Shown one piece after another: positions 15,253 to 21,988 of a stretch of 37,095 nucleotides of DNA; within the stretch, counting starts at the first letter, position 1; every line of letters starts with the position of its first letter. The translations under genes and the position numbers were made by a program. The notes under the pieces are model-generated. The model searched no databases and was not told the origin of the DNA. It worked only from the letters and a program-made list of their open reading frames with translations. Source of the DNA: JANXQE01 sp035651635 (GTDB taxonomy: Bacteria > Verrucomicrobiota > Verrucomicrobiia > Limisphaerales > UBA8199); contig DASRFK010000184.1 of assembly GCA_035651635.1 (NCBI GenBank), forward strand, positions 1 through 37,095, read 5' to 3'.

Positions 15253-15870
15253 ATGAAATCCCAGAAAAGTGTTCTCGTCATCTGCGCGTTGATCGGTTGC
15301 GCCCCGCTGGCCGGTGCCCAGTCTTTGTGGCGCGAGGGGGCCTCCCAGGCAATGTTCGCCGACAAACGCGCTTCCCGAGTTGGCGACCTGATCACCATTG
15401 TCGTTCAGGAGAACACCACCGCCAGTAAAGACAACGCGACTTCGACCAGCAAAAAGGCGTCCATGGACGCGGCGATCACGGCGTTTCTGTACAGCCCTGC
15501 CGCAAGCGGGCTGTTGACCAAGGGCGGCACGCTCCCGGCCCTTAAATACAATTCAGCCAACAGCTTTGATGGCGGCGGCACGATTAAGAACTCGGAGCAA
15601 ATCGTGGCACAAGTGACCGTGCGGGTCGTGGATGTTCTGCCCAATGGCAACATGTTGATTGAGGGGACGCGCGAAACTTCGTTCAGCGGGGAAAAACAAA
15701 ACATTATCCTTCGTGGAATCGTCCGTCCAGACGACGTAGCCGCAAACAATACCGTCTTCAGCTACAACGTGGCCGATGCCAAGATCCAGATCATCGGCCG
15801 AGGCGCCATCACCGACGCCCAGCGCAAAGGCTGGTTCACCAAGATTTGGGACAAGATCAGCCCTTTCTGA
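15253..15870 (+). CDS. flgH: Flagellar L-ring protein FlgH
   Basis: FlgH forms the L-ring bushing in the outer membrane. The 205-residue precursor has a lipoprotein-like signal (VLVICALIGC, with alternative non-lipid cleavage after LAGA). The body has the family blocks SLWREGASQAMFADKRASRVGDLITIVVQENTTASK, GGGTIKNSEQIVAQVTVRVVDVLPNGNMLIEG, LRGIVRPDDVAANNTV and the C-terminal VADAKIQIIGRGAITDAQRKGW with the typical Trp-rich end. The ATG follows the flgA stop by one base. The presence of flgH and flgI implies a didermal cell envelope. Confidence 0.96.
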   Translation: MKSQKSVLVICALIGCAPLAGAQSLWREGASQAMFADKRASRVGDLITIVVQENTTASKDNATSTSKKASMDAAITAFLYSPAASGLLTKGGTLPALKYNSANSFDGGGTIKNSEQIVAQVTVRVVDVLPNGNMLIEGTRETSFSGEKQNIILRGIVRPDDVAANNTVFSYNVADAKIQIIGRGAITDAQRKGWFTKIWDKISPF

Positions 15871-15932
15871 TTATGCCGTTAGTGCCGCGTTATATCGGTC
15901 CTAAATTCTTCCGACCGGCCATGTTCGCAGTC

Positions 15933-16060
15933 CCGGCTTCAGCCGGTTGCGCCCCCCGGACGAAGGCGCTCGGCGGTTTGGACGGCATGTCGCGGGAAAT
16001 CCGAAGGCCGAAGGCCGAAGGCCGAAGGAAATCCGAAGGCCGAAATCCGAAGGCCGAAAA
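15933..16060. repeat. Hairpin plus GGCCGAA heptamer array at the flgH-flgI junction
   Basis: A perfect palindrome CCGGCTTCAGCCGG lies at 15933-15946. A heptamer array then covers 16001-16060: four CCGAAGG units at 16001-16028, an AAAT interruption, and further CCGAAGG / CCGAAAT units. On the minus strand it reads as 'SAFGFRPSDF', a well-known low-complexity translation in Verrucomicrobia and Planctomycetes. It falls in frame at the start of flgI and lengthens its reading frame. Confidence 0.75.
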
Positions 16061-17210
16061 GGAACCCCAGACTGGCGGGACAGCCAGCACTCAGTTCAAC
16101 CGATCTTATTTCTGGGTATTTTGTTGCCTGATTTTCGCCCTGCTGATCCCTTTGAGTCTTCCCGCTGGCGGCGTGCGCATCCGAGATGTCGCGATGGTTG
16201 CCGGTGCTCGCGATAACCAACTTGTTGGGTACGGCCTGGTCGCGGGCCTGGCGGGCCAGGGGGACAAAGATCCCGTCTATACCCAACAAACCATTGCCAA
16301 TCTCCTGCGGCGTTACGGAATCAATGTGCCGCCCACGACTCTCTCAGCCAAGAACGTAGCGGTGGTAATGGTGACCGCGGATATCCCCGCCTTCATGAAA
16401 CCGGGCGAACGCCTGGACGTGCAGGTTGCTTCCATGGGTGATGCCCAGACTCTGCAGGGCGGCGTGTTGTTGCAGACTCCTCTCTTGGGTGCCGACAACA
16501 AAGTCTATGCGGTAGCCCAGGGGCCGGTCTCGATTGGTGGTTTCACAGCCGGCACGGGTGGAGGTGGTGGCGCCAGTGTTACCAAGAACCATCCCACGAC
16601 CGCGCAGATCGTCGGCGGTGCCCTGGTTGAACGGGAGATTCCCACCAGCATCGTGACCGACCAGGTGGTGGAGCTCCTCTTGAAAGATCCGGACTTCACG
16701 ACCGCTTCTCGTTTGGAGGCAGCCGTTAACGACGTGTTCACCAACTGCGCGCATGCGGTGGATTCGACCACGGTTCAAGTCCGTATTCCCGAGGGAGCCC
16801 AAGGGATGCCGGTCGATTTTATCGCGCATCTCGAAGGGATTGAGCTGACGCCCGATTCTCCCGCTCGGATCATTATTAACGAGCGAACCGGGACGATTGT
16901 CGCCACCGCCCGGATCCAGATCTCCAGTTGCGCGGTAGCTCACGGGAACATCACGATTAATATCGCTTCCACTCTGGATGTCTCCCAGCCCGGCCCCCTG
17001 AGCAGCGGCGGCCAGACGGTCGTGACTCCTCGAACCTCGACGCAGGTTTCCGAGAGCAAATCCGCGCTAGTGCCGCTTCCTGAGTTGCCCACGATCGAGA
17101 AAGTCGCCTCCGCCTTGAACAACCTCGGGGTCACTCCGCGCGATATGATGGCTATTTTCCAGGCCATGAAACAGGCCGGGGCTCTCCAGGCCGAACTCAT
17201 TCTCCGTTGA
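15987..17210 (+). CDS. flgI: Flagellar P-ring protein FlgI
   Basis: FlgI builds the periplasmic P-ring around the distal rod. The mature part starts at GGVRIRDVAMVAGARDNQLV and carries GYGLVAGLAGQGDKD, TIANLLRRYGINVPP, KNVAVVMVTADIPAFMKPGERLDV, the Gly-rich GGFTAGTGGGGG, NERTGTIVATARIQISSCAVAHG and the C-terminal LNNLGVTPRDMMAIFQAMKQAGALQAELILR, all family hallmarks. The signal peptide core is YFWVFCCLIFALLIPLSLPAG, but no start codon lies close to it. The nearest is ATG 15987, giving a 40-residue basic N-region largely encoded by the GGCCGAA repeat; ATG 15873, two bases after the flgH stop, is the other option. Function is certain, start is not. Confidence 0.95.
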   Translation: MSREIRRPKAEGRRKSEGRNPKAEKEPQTGGTASTQFNRSYFWVFCCLIFALLIPLSLPAGGVRIRDVAMVAGARDNQLVGYGLVAGLAGQGDKDPVYTQQTIANLLRRYGINVPPTTLSAKNVAVVMVTADIPAFMKPGERLDVQVASMGDAQTLQGGVLLQTPLLGADNKVYAVAQGPVSIGGFTAGTGGGGGASVTKNHPTTAQIVGGALVEREIPTSIVTDQVVELLLKDPDFTTASRLEAAVNDVFTNCAHAVDSTTVQVRIPEGAQGMPVDFIAHLEGIELTPDSPARIIINERTGTIVATARIQISSCAVAHGNITINIASTLDVSQPGPLSSGGQTVVTPRTSTQVSESKSALVPLPELPTIEKVASALNNLGVTPRDMMAIFQAMKQAGALQAELILR

Positions 17211-17211
17211 T

Positions 17212-17634
17212 ATGGAAGTCACTGGTCTGCCAAAACATGTCGTCGCGGCGGATATCGCCCCCGAACGCCTGGCCAATAACCCGGCCTTGAGCGAACGGCA
17301 GAAAATCGCCGAAGCCAGCCGGCAGTTCGAAGCTATTTTGTTGCGCCAGATCCTGGCCGCCTCCCAAAAAACCGTCATACCGTCGAAATTTGCCGATAAT
17401 TCGACTTCCTCGGAGATCTACCGGGACATGATCACCAATCAACTGGCTGACACGATGTCCAAGTCCGGAGGTTTCGGATTGGCGCAGACTTTCGAAAAGC
17501 AACTGACACGACCCGAGCAGCCCCGGGCACAGGTCGCGTCCGGCCGGCAAGCTTCCGCGGCCCACCCAACTCAACAGGCCGGCGTGACGTCGGCGGTCCC
17601 GGGCAAATACCTTTCCATCCACACGCATGAATGA
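17212..17634 (+). CDS. flgJ: FlgJ-type rod-binding protein (no muramidase domain)
   Basis: The 140-residue protein contains only the N-terminal half of classical FlgJ, the rod cap/scaffold domain: KIAEASRQFEAILLRQILAASQKTVI, then SEIYRDMITNQLADTMSKSGGFGLAQTFEKQL. The C-terminal ~45 residues are low-complexity (Ala/Gln/Ser). The peptidoglycan-hydrolase half of enteric FlgJ is absent, as in many non-enteric bacteria, so another lytic enzyme must open the wall for the rod. The ATG lies one base after the flgI stop, and its 3' end overlaps flgN by 8 bp. Confidence 0.88.
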   Translation: MEVTGLPKHVVAADIAPERLANNPALSERQKIAEASRQFEAILLRQILAASQKTVIPSKFADNSTSSEIYRDMITNQLADTMSKSGGFGLAQTFEKQLTRPEQPRAQVASGRQASAAHPTQQAGVTSAVPGKYLSIHTHE

Positions 17635-18124
17635 ACCGTTGAACAATCTCATCGAAGCGTTGCGCGAGGAACTCAAGCAGTACGGCGAAATGCTGGCATT
17701 GCTGGATCAAGAGCAGGAATTGGTTATGCACCGCCAGACACTCGGAATCGCGCCTTGTGTCTCGGCAATTAACGCGCAGGCCGATACCCTTCAGGCTGTC
17801 CGCCAGGAGCGCGAGCAGCGTCGGCGCCATCTGGCCGGCCTGTTGCAAATCCCGCTGGAGAGCAGCTTCAAGGACCTGATTAGCCGCTTGCCCGCTCCGT
17901 ACCAACCTTTGCTGCAGGCCCTGGTCCAGGAGAATAAAGAATTGCTTTTCCGCGTGCAGCAGCGCGCGCGGCAGAATCACCTGCTCCTGAGCCGCATGGT
18001 TGAGCTCATGCAAAAGCTAATCGGCTCGCTCGTGCCCGGCGCCGGTCCGACCACCTATAGCCCGGGCGGACTCATGCTCGCTCCCTCGACGTCGGCCCAG
18101 CCTTTATACGATGCTTGCGGCTAA
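17627..18124 (+). CDS. flgN: FlgN-like export chaperone for hook-junction proteins
   Basis: The 165-residue protein is almost entirely helical with a FlgN pattern: NNLIEALREELKQYGEMLALLDQEQELVMHRQ, then an INAQADTLQAVRQEREQRRRHL helix, then LLQALVQENKELLFRVQQRARQNHLLLSRMVELMQKLIGSL. FlgN binds FlgK and FlgL before export, and the gene sits immediately before flgK and flgL. It overlaps flgJ by 8 bp (ATG inside the last codons) and ends 5 bp before the flgK ATG. Sequence similarity in this family is weak in general, so much of the assignment comes from helical pattern and position. Confidence 0.8.
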   Translation: MNEPLNNLIEALREELKQYGEMLALLDQEQELVMHRQTLGIAPCVSAINAQADTLQAVRQEREQRRRHLAGLLQIPLESSFKDLISRLPAPYQPLLQALVQENKELLFRVQQRARQNHLLLSRMVELMQKLIGSLVPGAGPTTYSPGGLMLAPSTSAQPLYDACG

Positions 18125-18129
18125 AGTTT

Positions 18130-19563
18130 ATGCCCGGACTATTTGACACTTTATCTTTAGCTACACGGGCGATGCAGGCTCAGCAGGCCGCCGTCACCGT
18201 TACCGGACAAAATCTGGCAAATGCGAACAACCCAGCGTATGCCCGCCAGCGAGTCAATTTTCAGACGAGCGATCCGGTCCCGTTGGTCGGTGGCATTCAG
18301 GGCACCGGAGTGCAACTGGCCAGCATCCAGCAAATTCGCGATAGCCTGTTGGATAACCAGATAACTGACGAGGCTAGCGTTGGGGGATTTTGGACCGCTT
18401 CGCAAAGCTCGCTGCAAAACGCTGAAACCGAATTAGGCCAATTCCTCAACCAGGCCGCCGCAGGCACCGACGGTACCTCCAGTTCCAGCAGCGGCACCGG
18501 GGCGCAGGGAATGGCCGCGCAAATCGACGGGCTTTTCGCCGCTTTCCAATCCGTCGCCACGGATCCGACTTCGCTGCCCGCGCGCCAGGCCCTGGTGAGC
18601 CAGGCGCAGAGTCTGGCCGGTTCGTTCAACCAGGTCGCCTCCCGGTTGAGCGCCGTGAACGGCAATCTCAATAGCTCGATCCGCACAGACGTTGATTCCG
18701 CCAACAAGCTGCTCTCCGATATTTCCAATTTGAATAATGAGATCGCCCGGACCGAAGCGGCGACCGGCAGCACGGCCAATGATTTGCGCGACCTGCGCCA
18801 GCAAAAGCTCGAAAGCCTGGCTCTGCTCACCAACGTGCAAACTAGCACGGCTGCCGATGGCACGCTCACCCTTTCTATCGGCGGCGTGGCCATGGTGTCC
18901 GGCGCGAAGCTGAATGACACACTCCAGGCCTATGATCCCGGCAGCGGTCAACTGCTGATCCGGGCCGCGACCGCGGGCACGGCGTTGAATGTCACGGGGG
19001 GCTCGATCGGCGGGGCTATCGATACCCGCGACGGCGCGCTGGCCGGTCTGCGGACCGGTTTGGATTCCCTGGCGTCGCAACTGATCACTCAGGTCAATTC
19101 GGCTTACAGCGCCGGCTACGATCTCAAGGGCAATACCGGGGCTGATTTTTTTACGGGAACTAATGCCGCTAGTATTGGAGTCACTTCCGGTTTGGCAGAC
19201 GACCCGGCGCAAGTTCAGGCGGCCGGGGTCGTCGGCGCGGCCGGCAATGGGGCGGTGGCCCTGTCCGTGGCGCGATTAGCCAAGCAGAGTAACGCGTCCT
19301 TGAACAATGAAACGTTCGGCGACGCCTACAGCCAGGTGGTCACCGACCTTGGCAACGCACTTTCCAATGCCAACGACCAGGTGGCCAATCACCAGGCGGT
19401 GACCTCGATGCTGGCCCAGCAGCGCGATTCGGTCAGCGGCGTTTCTCTGGAAGAAGAGATGACCAATCTGATGACCTTTCAGAAAGCATATCAGGCCTCG
19501 GCGCAAATCATCAGCACGGTCAACCTGATGCTTCAGTCGCTGATTGCCATGAAGTCCGGCTAA
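18130..19563 (+). CDS. flgK: Flagellar hook-filament junction protein FlgK
   Basis: FlgK (HAP1) is the first junction zone between hook and filament. The 477-residue protein begins PGLFDTLSLATRAMQAQQAA and VTVTGQNLANANNPAYARQRV, the rod/hook family N-terminus. It has a long helical D1-like stretch (LAGSFNQVASRLSAVNGNL, LNNEIARTEAATGSTANDLRD) and the C-terminal EEEMTNLMTFQKAYQASAQI with TVNLMLQSLIAMKSG. It is somewhat shorter than enteric FlgK (about 547), consistent with a smaller exposed domain. ATG 18130 is chosen because the family begins at this helix. Confidence 0.96.
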   Translation: MPGLFDTLSLATRAMQAQQAAVTVTGQNLANANNPAYARQRVNFQTSDPVPLVGGIQGTGVQLASIQQIRDSLLDNQITDEASVGGFWTASQSSLQNAETELGQFLNQAAAGTDGTSSSSSGTGAQGMAAQIDGLFAAFQSVATDPTSLPARQALVSQAQSLAGSFNQVASRLSAVNGNLNSSIRTDVDSANKLLSDISNLNNEIARTEAATGSTANDLRDLRQQKLESLALLTNVQTSTAADGTLTLSIGGVAMVSGAKLNDTLQAYDPGSGQLLIRAATAGTALNVTGGSIGGAIDTRDGALAGLRTGLDSLASQLITQVNSAYSAGYDLKGNTGADFFTGTNAASIGVTSGLADDPAQVQAAGVVGAAGNGAVALSVARLAKQSNASLNNETFGDAYSQVVTDLGNALSNANDQVANHQAVTSMLAQQRDSVSGVSLEEEMTNLMTFQKAYQASAQIISTVNLMLQSLIAMKSG

Positions 19564-19586
19564 CCCTTGGATCCAGATAATGTCTT

Positions 19587-20525
19587 ATGCGTATTGCGGG
19601 CACTTCTTATAACGATTCGCTGGTAAACCAGTTGAATTTCCTAAGCTCACAGCAATTCCAATTGCAAACCCAGATCTCGACGGGGCAGCGGATCCAAAAA
19701 CCCGAAGACGACCCGGCCGGCCTGGCCACGGCCTTAAACTTGCAAACTCAGGCTGCCAACGCCCAGCAGTACGCCCAAAACGTGGCCACGCTCCAGACTA
19801 CCGCCACTTCGGCCGGCGATGCGTTGCAGCAGCTCAAGACGATTTCCGATCGGGCCGGCGAAATTGCCACCTCGGCCGATGGGACCGCGAGTCCCACTCA
19901 GTTGCGGGCCTATGCCGATGAAGTGAATCAAATGATCCAGCACGCCGTGCAGGTTGCAAACAGTAAGGATGGCGAGCACTACCTCTTCTCCGGAACCAAA
20001 AGCGATACGGCTCCCTTTAGCAGCACCGTGGATGCAAACGGGAACGTGACCGCCGTCAGCTACCAAGGCAACACCGATGTAGGCCAGCGCGAGATCGACG
20101 AGAACAGCACCATCACTGTCGATGTCCCGGGCGCCAATACTTCGGGCTCCGGCCCGCGCGGGCTTCTGGCCGATGACCGTTACGGCGCCGATTTCTTCAA
20201 TCATTTGATTCAGCTCCAGAAGGATTTGGCCTCCGGCGATACTGCTGCCGTCGCCCAAAACGATCAGCCCGCCCTGACCAAGGACGAGGACAACCTGATC
20301 TATCACATCTCCAACAATGGCATTGTCCAGAGCCGGCTCGACTCTGCTGCCATCGCCGCCGGCAATCGCCAAACTTCTCTGCAACAGGCTCTTACCAAAG
20401 TCGCCGGAGTTGACGTCACGCAAGCCATCACGGATCTCAGCCAGCAAAAAACCACCTACCAGGCCGCCCTGGCCAGCAGTTCCGTCCTGCTCCAACTGCA
20501 GGAGTCGGTGATGCAGTACTTGTAG
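19587..20525 (+). CDS. flgL: Flagellar hook-filament junction protein FlgL
   Basis: FlgL (HAP3) links FlgK to the flagellin filament. The 312-residue protein has the flagellin-like N-terminus (RIAGTSYNDSLVNQLNFLSSQQFQLQTQISTGQRI, then PEDDPAGLATALNLQTQ), a central NSKDGEHYLFSGTKSDTAPF typical of FlgL, and a C-terminal helix ending LLQLQESVMQYL. A 23-bp gap separates it from flgK. It closes the structural part of the operon; a weak terminator-like hairpin lies 160 bp downstream. Confidence 0.95.
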   Translation: MRIAGTSYNDSLVNQLNFLSSQQFQLQTQISTGQRIQKPEDDPAGLATALNLQTQAANAQQYAQNVATLQTTATSAGDALQQLKTISDRAGEIATSADGTASPTQLRAYADEVNQMIQHAVQVANSKDGEHYLFSGTKSDTAPFSSTVDANGNVTAVSYQGNTDVGQREIDENSTITVDVPGANTSGSGPRGLLADDRYGADFFNHLIQLQKDLASGDTAAVAQNDQPALTKDEDNLIYHISNNGIVQSRLDSAAIAAGNRQTSLQQALTKVAGVDVTQAITDLSQQKTTYQAALASSSVLLQLQESVMQYL

Positions 20526-20683
20526 TCGGCCGGCCCGTTAGTCCTGGTTTTCCTACGCCGGCGGAGTCGGCATGTTCTTGGAGCCAAGCGGCAAATTTCA
20601 CCGGTGACGGCTACCCAAAACTGCCCGTCCAGGGCACCGGAAAGGCGATTCGGCATTTTCGTTCTACCGCAATCGGCTAAATT

Positions 20684-20704
20684 CGCCTGTTTATGGGCGT
20701 TTTT
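20684..20704 (+). terminator. Weak intrinsic terminator candidate after flgL
   Basis: CGCCT-GTTTAT-GGGCG forms a 5-bp stem (one G-T pair) followed by five T residues. It lies between flgL and the sigma-54-like box of fliW, where a transcription unit boundary is expected. The stem is short, so efficiency would be modest. Confidence 0.35.
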
Positions 20705-20730
20705 GGGGCGCTTGGAAGCGTTTGCCGGTC

Positions 20731-20746
20731 TGGCATACCCGTTGCT
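20731..20746 (+). promoter_or_regulatory. Sigma-54-like promoter upstream of fliW
   Basis: TGGCATACCCGTTGCT matches the sigma-54 consensus TGGCAC-N5-TTGC with GG and GC 10 bases apart and an intact TTGC; only the sixth base (T for C) differs. Compared with the flgF box, 27 of 35 bases are identical from this point through the start codon. The predicted start of transcription would be within about 4 bases of the fliW ATG, implying a nearly leaderless mRNA. Confidence 0.6.
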
Positions 20747-20760
20747 TAGCAGTCCTCGGC

Positions 20761-21201
20761 ATGAAATGTTTGACCCTCACAGAAACGGATACGCCCGAGA
20801 TGGCCGCCGCCAGCGAGGTGCGTCTGCCGATGGGCCTGCTCGGCTTCGAGCATCTGAAGGACTATTTGCTCGTTGCCAATCCCGGCGAAGAGCCTTTCCT
20901 TTGGCTGCAGGTCAAGGACAACGGCCCGCTGGCGTTTGTGGTCGTCAATCCCTTTCTGATCGCGCCGGATTATCAACCCGATCTGCCTCAGGCAGATGTC
21001 GAATTTTTGGGGATTGAACAACCGGACGACGCTTTGCTGTTTAACATCGTCACGCTCCATCATGGCGGCCGGGCCACGGTCAATCTGAAGGGCCCGATCA
21101 TCGTCAATCGCCATACAAACATCGGCAAACAAGTCGTGTTGGCCAACGCTTCAGAATACGCCGTGCAGCACCCGCTGCCGCTTGCCGAAGCCAACGCCTG
21201 A
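20761..21201 (+). CDS. fliW: Flagellar assembly factor FliW
   Basis: FliW is a cytoplasmic regulator. In Bacillus it binds either flagellin or CsrA, so that flagellin levels control CsrA repression of flagellin mRNA. The 146-residue protein shows the family blocks VRLPMGLLGFEHLKDYLLV, PFLWLQVKDNGPLAFVVVNPFL, QPDDALLFNIVTLHHGG and TVNLKGPIIVNRHTNIGKQVVL. Length is that of the family. ATG 20761 is favoured because the conserved box geometry with flgF ends there; an upstream in-frame start would run into the promoter box. It is followed by csrA after 16 bp, the usual gene pair. Confidence 0.95.
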   Translation: MKCLTLTETDTPEMAAASEVRLPMGLLGFEHLKDYLLVANPGEEPFLWLQVKDNGPLAFVVVNPFLIAPDYQPDLPQADVEFLGIEQPDDALLFNIVTLHHGGRATVNLKGPIIVNRHTNIGKQVVLANASEYAVQHPLPLAEANA

Positions 21202-21217
21202 ATCCTTTGCCATCACC

Positions 21218-21487
21218 ATGCTTATCCTGTCCCGTAAATCCGGCGAAAGCATCGTTATTGATGGGCGCATCAAGCTGACGATCATTCGGATCGAGGGTGA
21301 GGCGGTTAAAGTCGGCATCGAAGCTCCCGTCGAGGTCCCCGTTCACCGGCAGGAGGTCTACGAGGAAATCCAACGCAGCAATCAGCAGGCAATTACTCGG
21401 CATCGCGTCAGCCTGCCCAAGTTTGCCGTGGCCGTTCCACAGAAGATTATTGGAAAATCCGTCAGCCCGGCAGCCCAGAAATCTTAG
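21218..21487 (+). CDS. csrA: Carbon storage / translational regulator CsrA
   Basis: CsrA is an RNA-binding dimer that blocks translation at GGA-containing sites and is countered by FliW in this gene arrangement. The 89-residue protein starts MLILSRKSGESIVIDGRIKL and runs through VKVGIEAPVEVPVHRQEVYEEI. The core (about 60 residues) is canonical, including the Leu/Arg of the first strand and the VHRxEVY helix. The C-terminal extension of about 28 residues (RVSLPKFAVAVPQKIIGKSVSP) is unusual for enteric CsrA; long tails are typical of FliW-dependent CsrA proteins. No clear ribosome binding site precedes the ATG. The stop overlaps the AGGG that probably serves the next gene. Confidence 0.95.
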   Translation: MLILSRKSGESIVIDGRIKLTIIRIEGEAVKVGIEAPVEVPVHRQEVYEEIQRSNQQAITRHRVSLPKFAVAVPQKIIGKSVSPAAQKS

Positions 21488-21489
21488 GG
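21485..21489 (+). promoter_or_regulatory. Ribosome binding site that fixes the GTG start at 21499
   Basis: TAGGG overlaps the csrA stop codon and lies nine bases before a GTG. Few genes in this region have such a site, so it supports translation of the following small gene and coupling to csrA. Confidence 0.5.
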
Positions 21490-21498
21490 TTAATACTT

Positions 21499-21831
21499 GT
21501 GATCGACACCGCCAACCATTTGTTCTCCGTCCAGAGCCAAACGCCGCATTCCCGCGCGGCTTCAGTAACCGTTGCTGATCGAAAGCGCCACGCCCAGGCC
21601 GCTCCAATCGAAAACGAATCTTCGGTGACGGGCTCCGGAACCGCCGGCCCGGCACCGGTCGCAGAAGCTACTACCCGGAACGCCACCGTGACGTTGCCGC
21701 CGATTCTCGAGCAGCAGCAAGCCATTCAGGCAACTGAACACGCCCGCGCTCTCATTCAGGCGCAAGCTCGTGCCGCCTTGGTTGCGCAGGCCAACGCCAG
21801 TTCACAAAGTGTGCCGCGTCTGTTATCTTAA
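21499..21831 (+). CDS. Small protein with flagellin-like C-terminal D0 tail
   Basis: The 110-residue protein starts at GTG, 11 bp after csrA. Residues 1-65 are polar and low-complexity with no recognised domain. The C-terminal 45 residues are helical and end in AQANASSQSVPRLLS. Flagellin C-termini end in AQAN-x3-Q-x-V-x2-LL, and the preceding 10 residues also align without gaps to the Ile-x2-Gln-Ala-x2-Ala pattern of flagellin (about 12 of 25 positions identical to Bacillus Hag, from memory). No flagellin N-terminus is present. FliW binds this part of flagellin and FliS binds it too, so a role as a mimic or decoy beside fliW-csrA is possible. A decayed flagellin remnant or a FlaG-like filament protein are alternatives. 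Seen: the motif and location. Inferred: any function. Confidence 0.7.
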   Translation: MIDTANHLFSVQSQTPHSRAASVTVADRKRHAQAAPIENESSVTGSGTAGPAPVAEATTRNATVTLPPILEQQQAIQATEHARALIQAQARAALVAQANASSQSVPRLLS

Positions 21832-21893
21832 AACTGTCCAGCGAATTTCGTCGGTCGCCTGTTGCAACACGGCGAGACCGCTGGCTCCTTCCA

Positions 21894-21924
21894 CGGGCGG
21901 ACCGGGTTTTACCCGGCCCGCCCG
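21894..21924 (+). terminator. Strong 14-bp hairpin closing the fliW-csrA unit
   Basis: Arms 21894-21907 (CGGGCGGACCGGGT) and 21911-21924 (ACCCGGCCCGCCCG) pair with one mismatch around a TTT loop. This is the strongest hairpin between the flagellar genes and the glycan genes, 62 bp after the small flagellin-tail gene. It has no T-run after it, so it may be a factor-dependent stop, an RNA-stability structure or a dispersed repeat rather than a canonical terminator. Confidence 0.45.
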
Positions 21925-21988
21925 AAATTTCAATCGGCGGGATTGATCCAGGCCGCTGACATTGTTCCAAAACCCACTTTTTGCGCCC

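Noticed and set aside
15890..16090. Minus-strand frame reading 'SAFGFRPSDF'
   Set aside because: This is the well-known translation of the GGCCGAA repeat, not a protein.
17212..17634. Possible muramidase activity of FlgJ
   Set aside because: Only the rod-binding domain is present; the C-terminal part is low-complexity and too short for a hydrolase domain.
18433..19212. Long open frame antisense to flgK
   Set aside because: It mirrors the codon bias of flgK, has repetitive Gly/Arg/Gln composition and no recognisable domain; it is a shadow of a certain gene.
19734..20495. Long open frame antisense to flgL
   Set aside because: Same reasoning: the sense strand is a clear FlgL and the antisense translation is featureless.
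20526..20760. Small gene or flgM between flgL and fliW
   Set aside because: No frame of adequate length with a start; the stretch holds a weak hairpin and the sigma-54-like box only.
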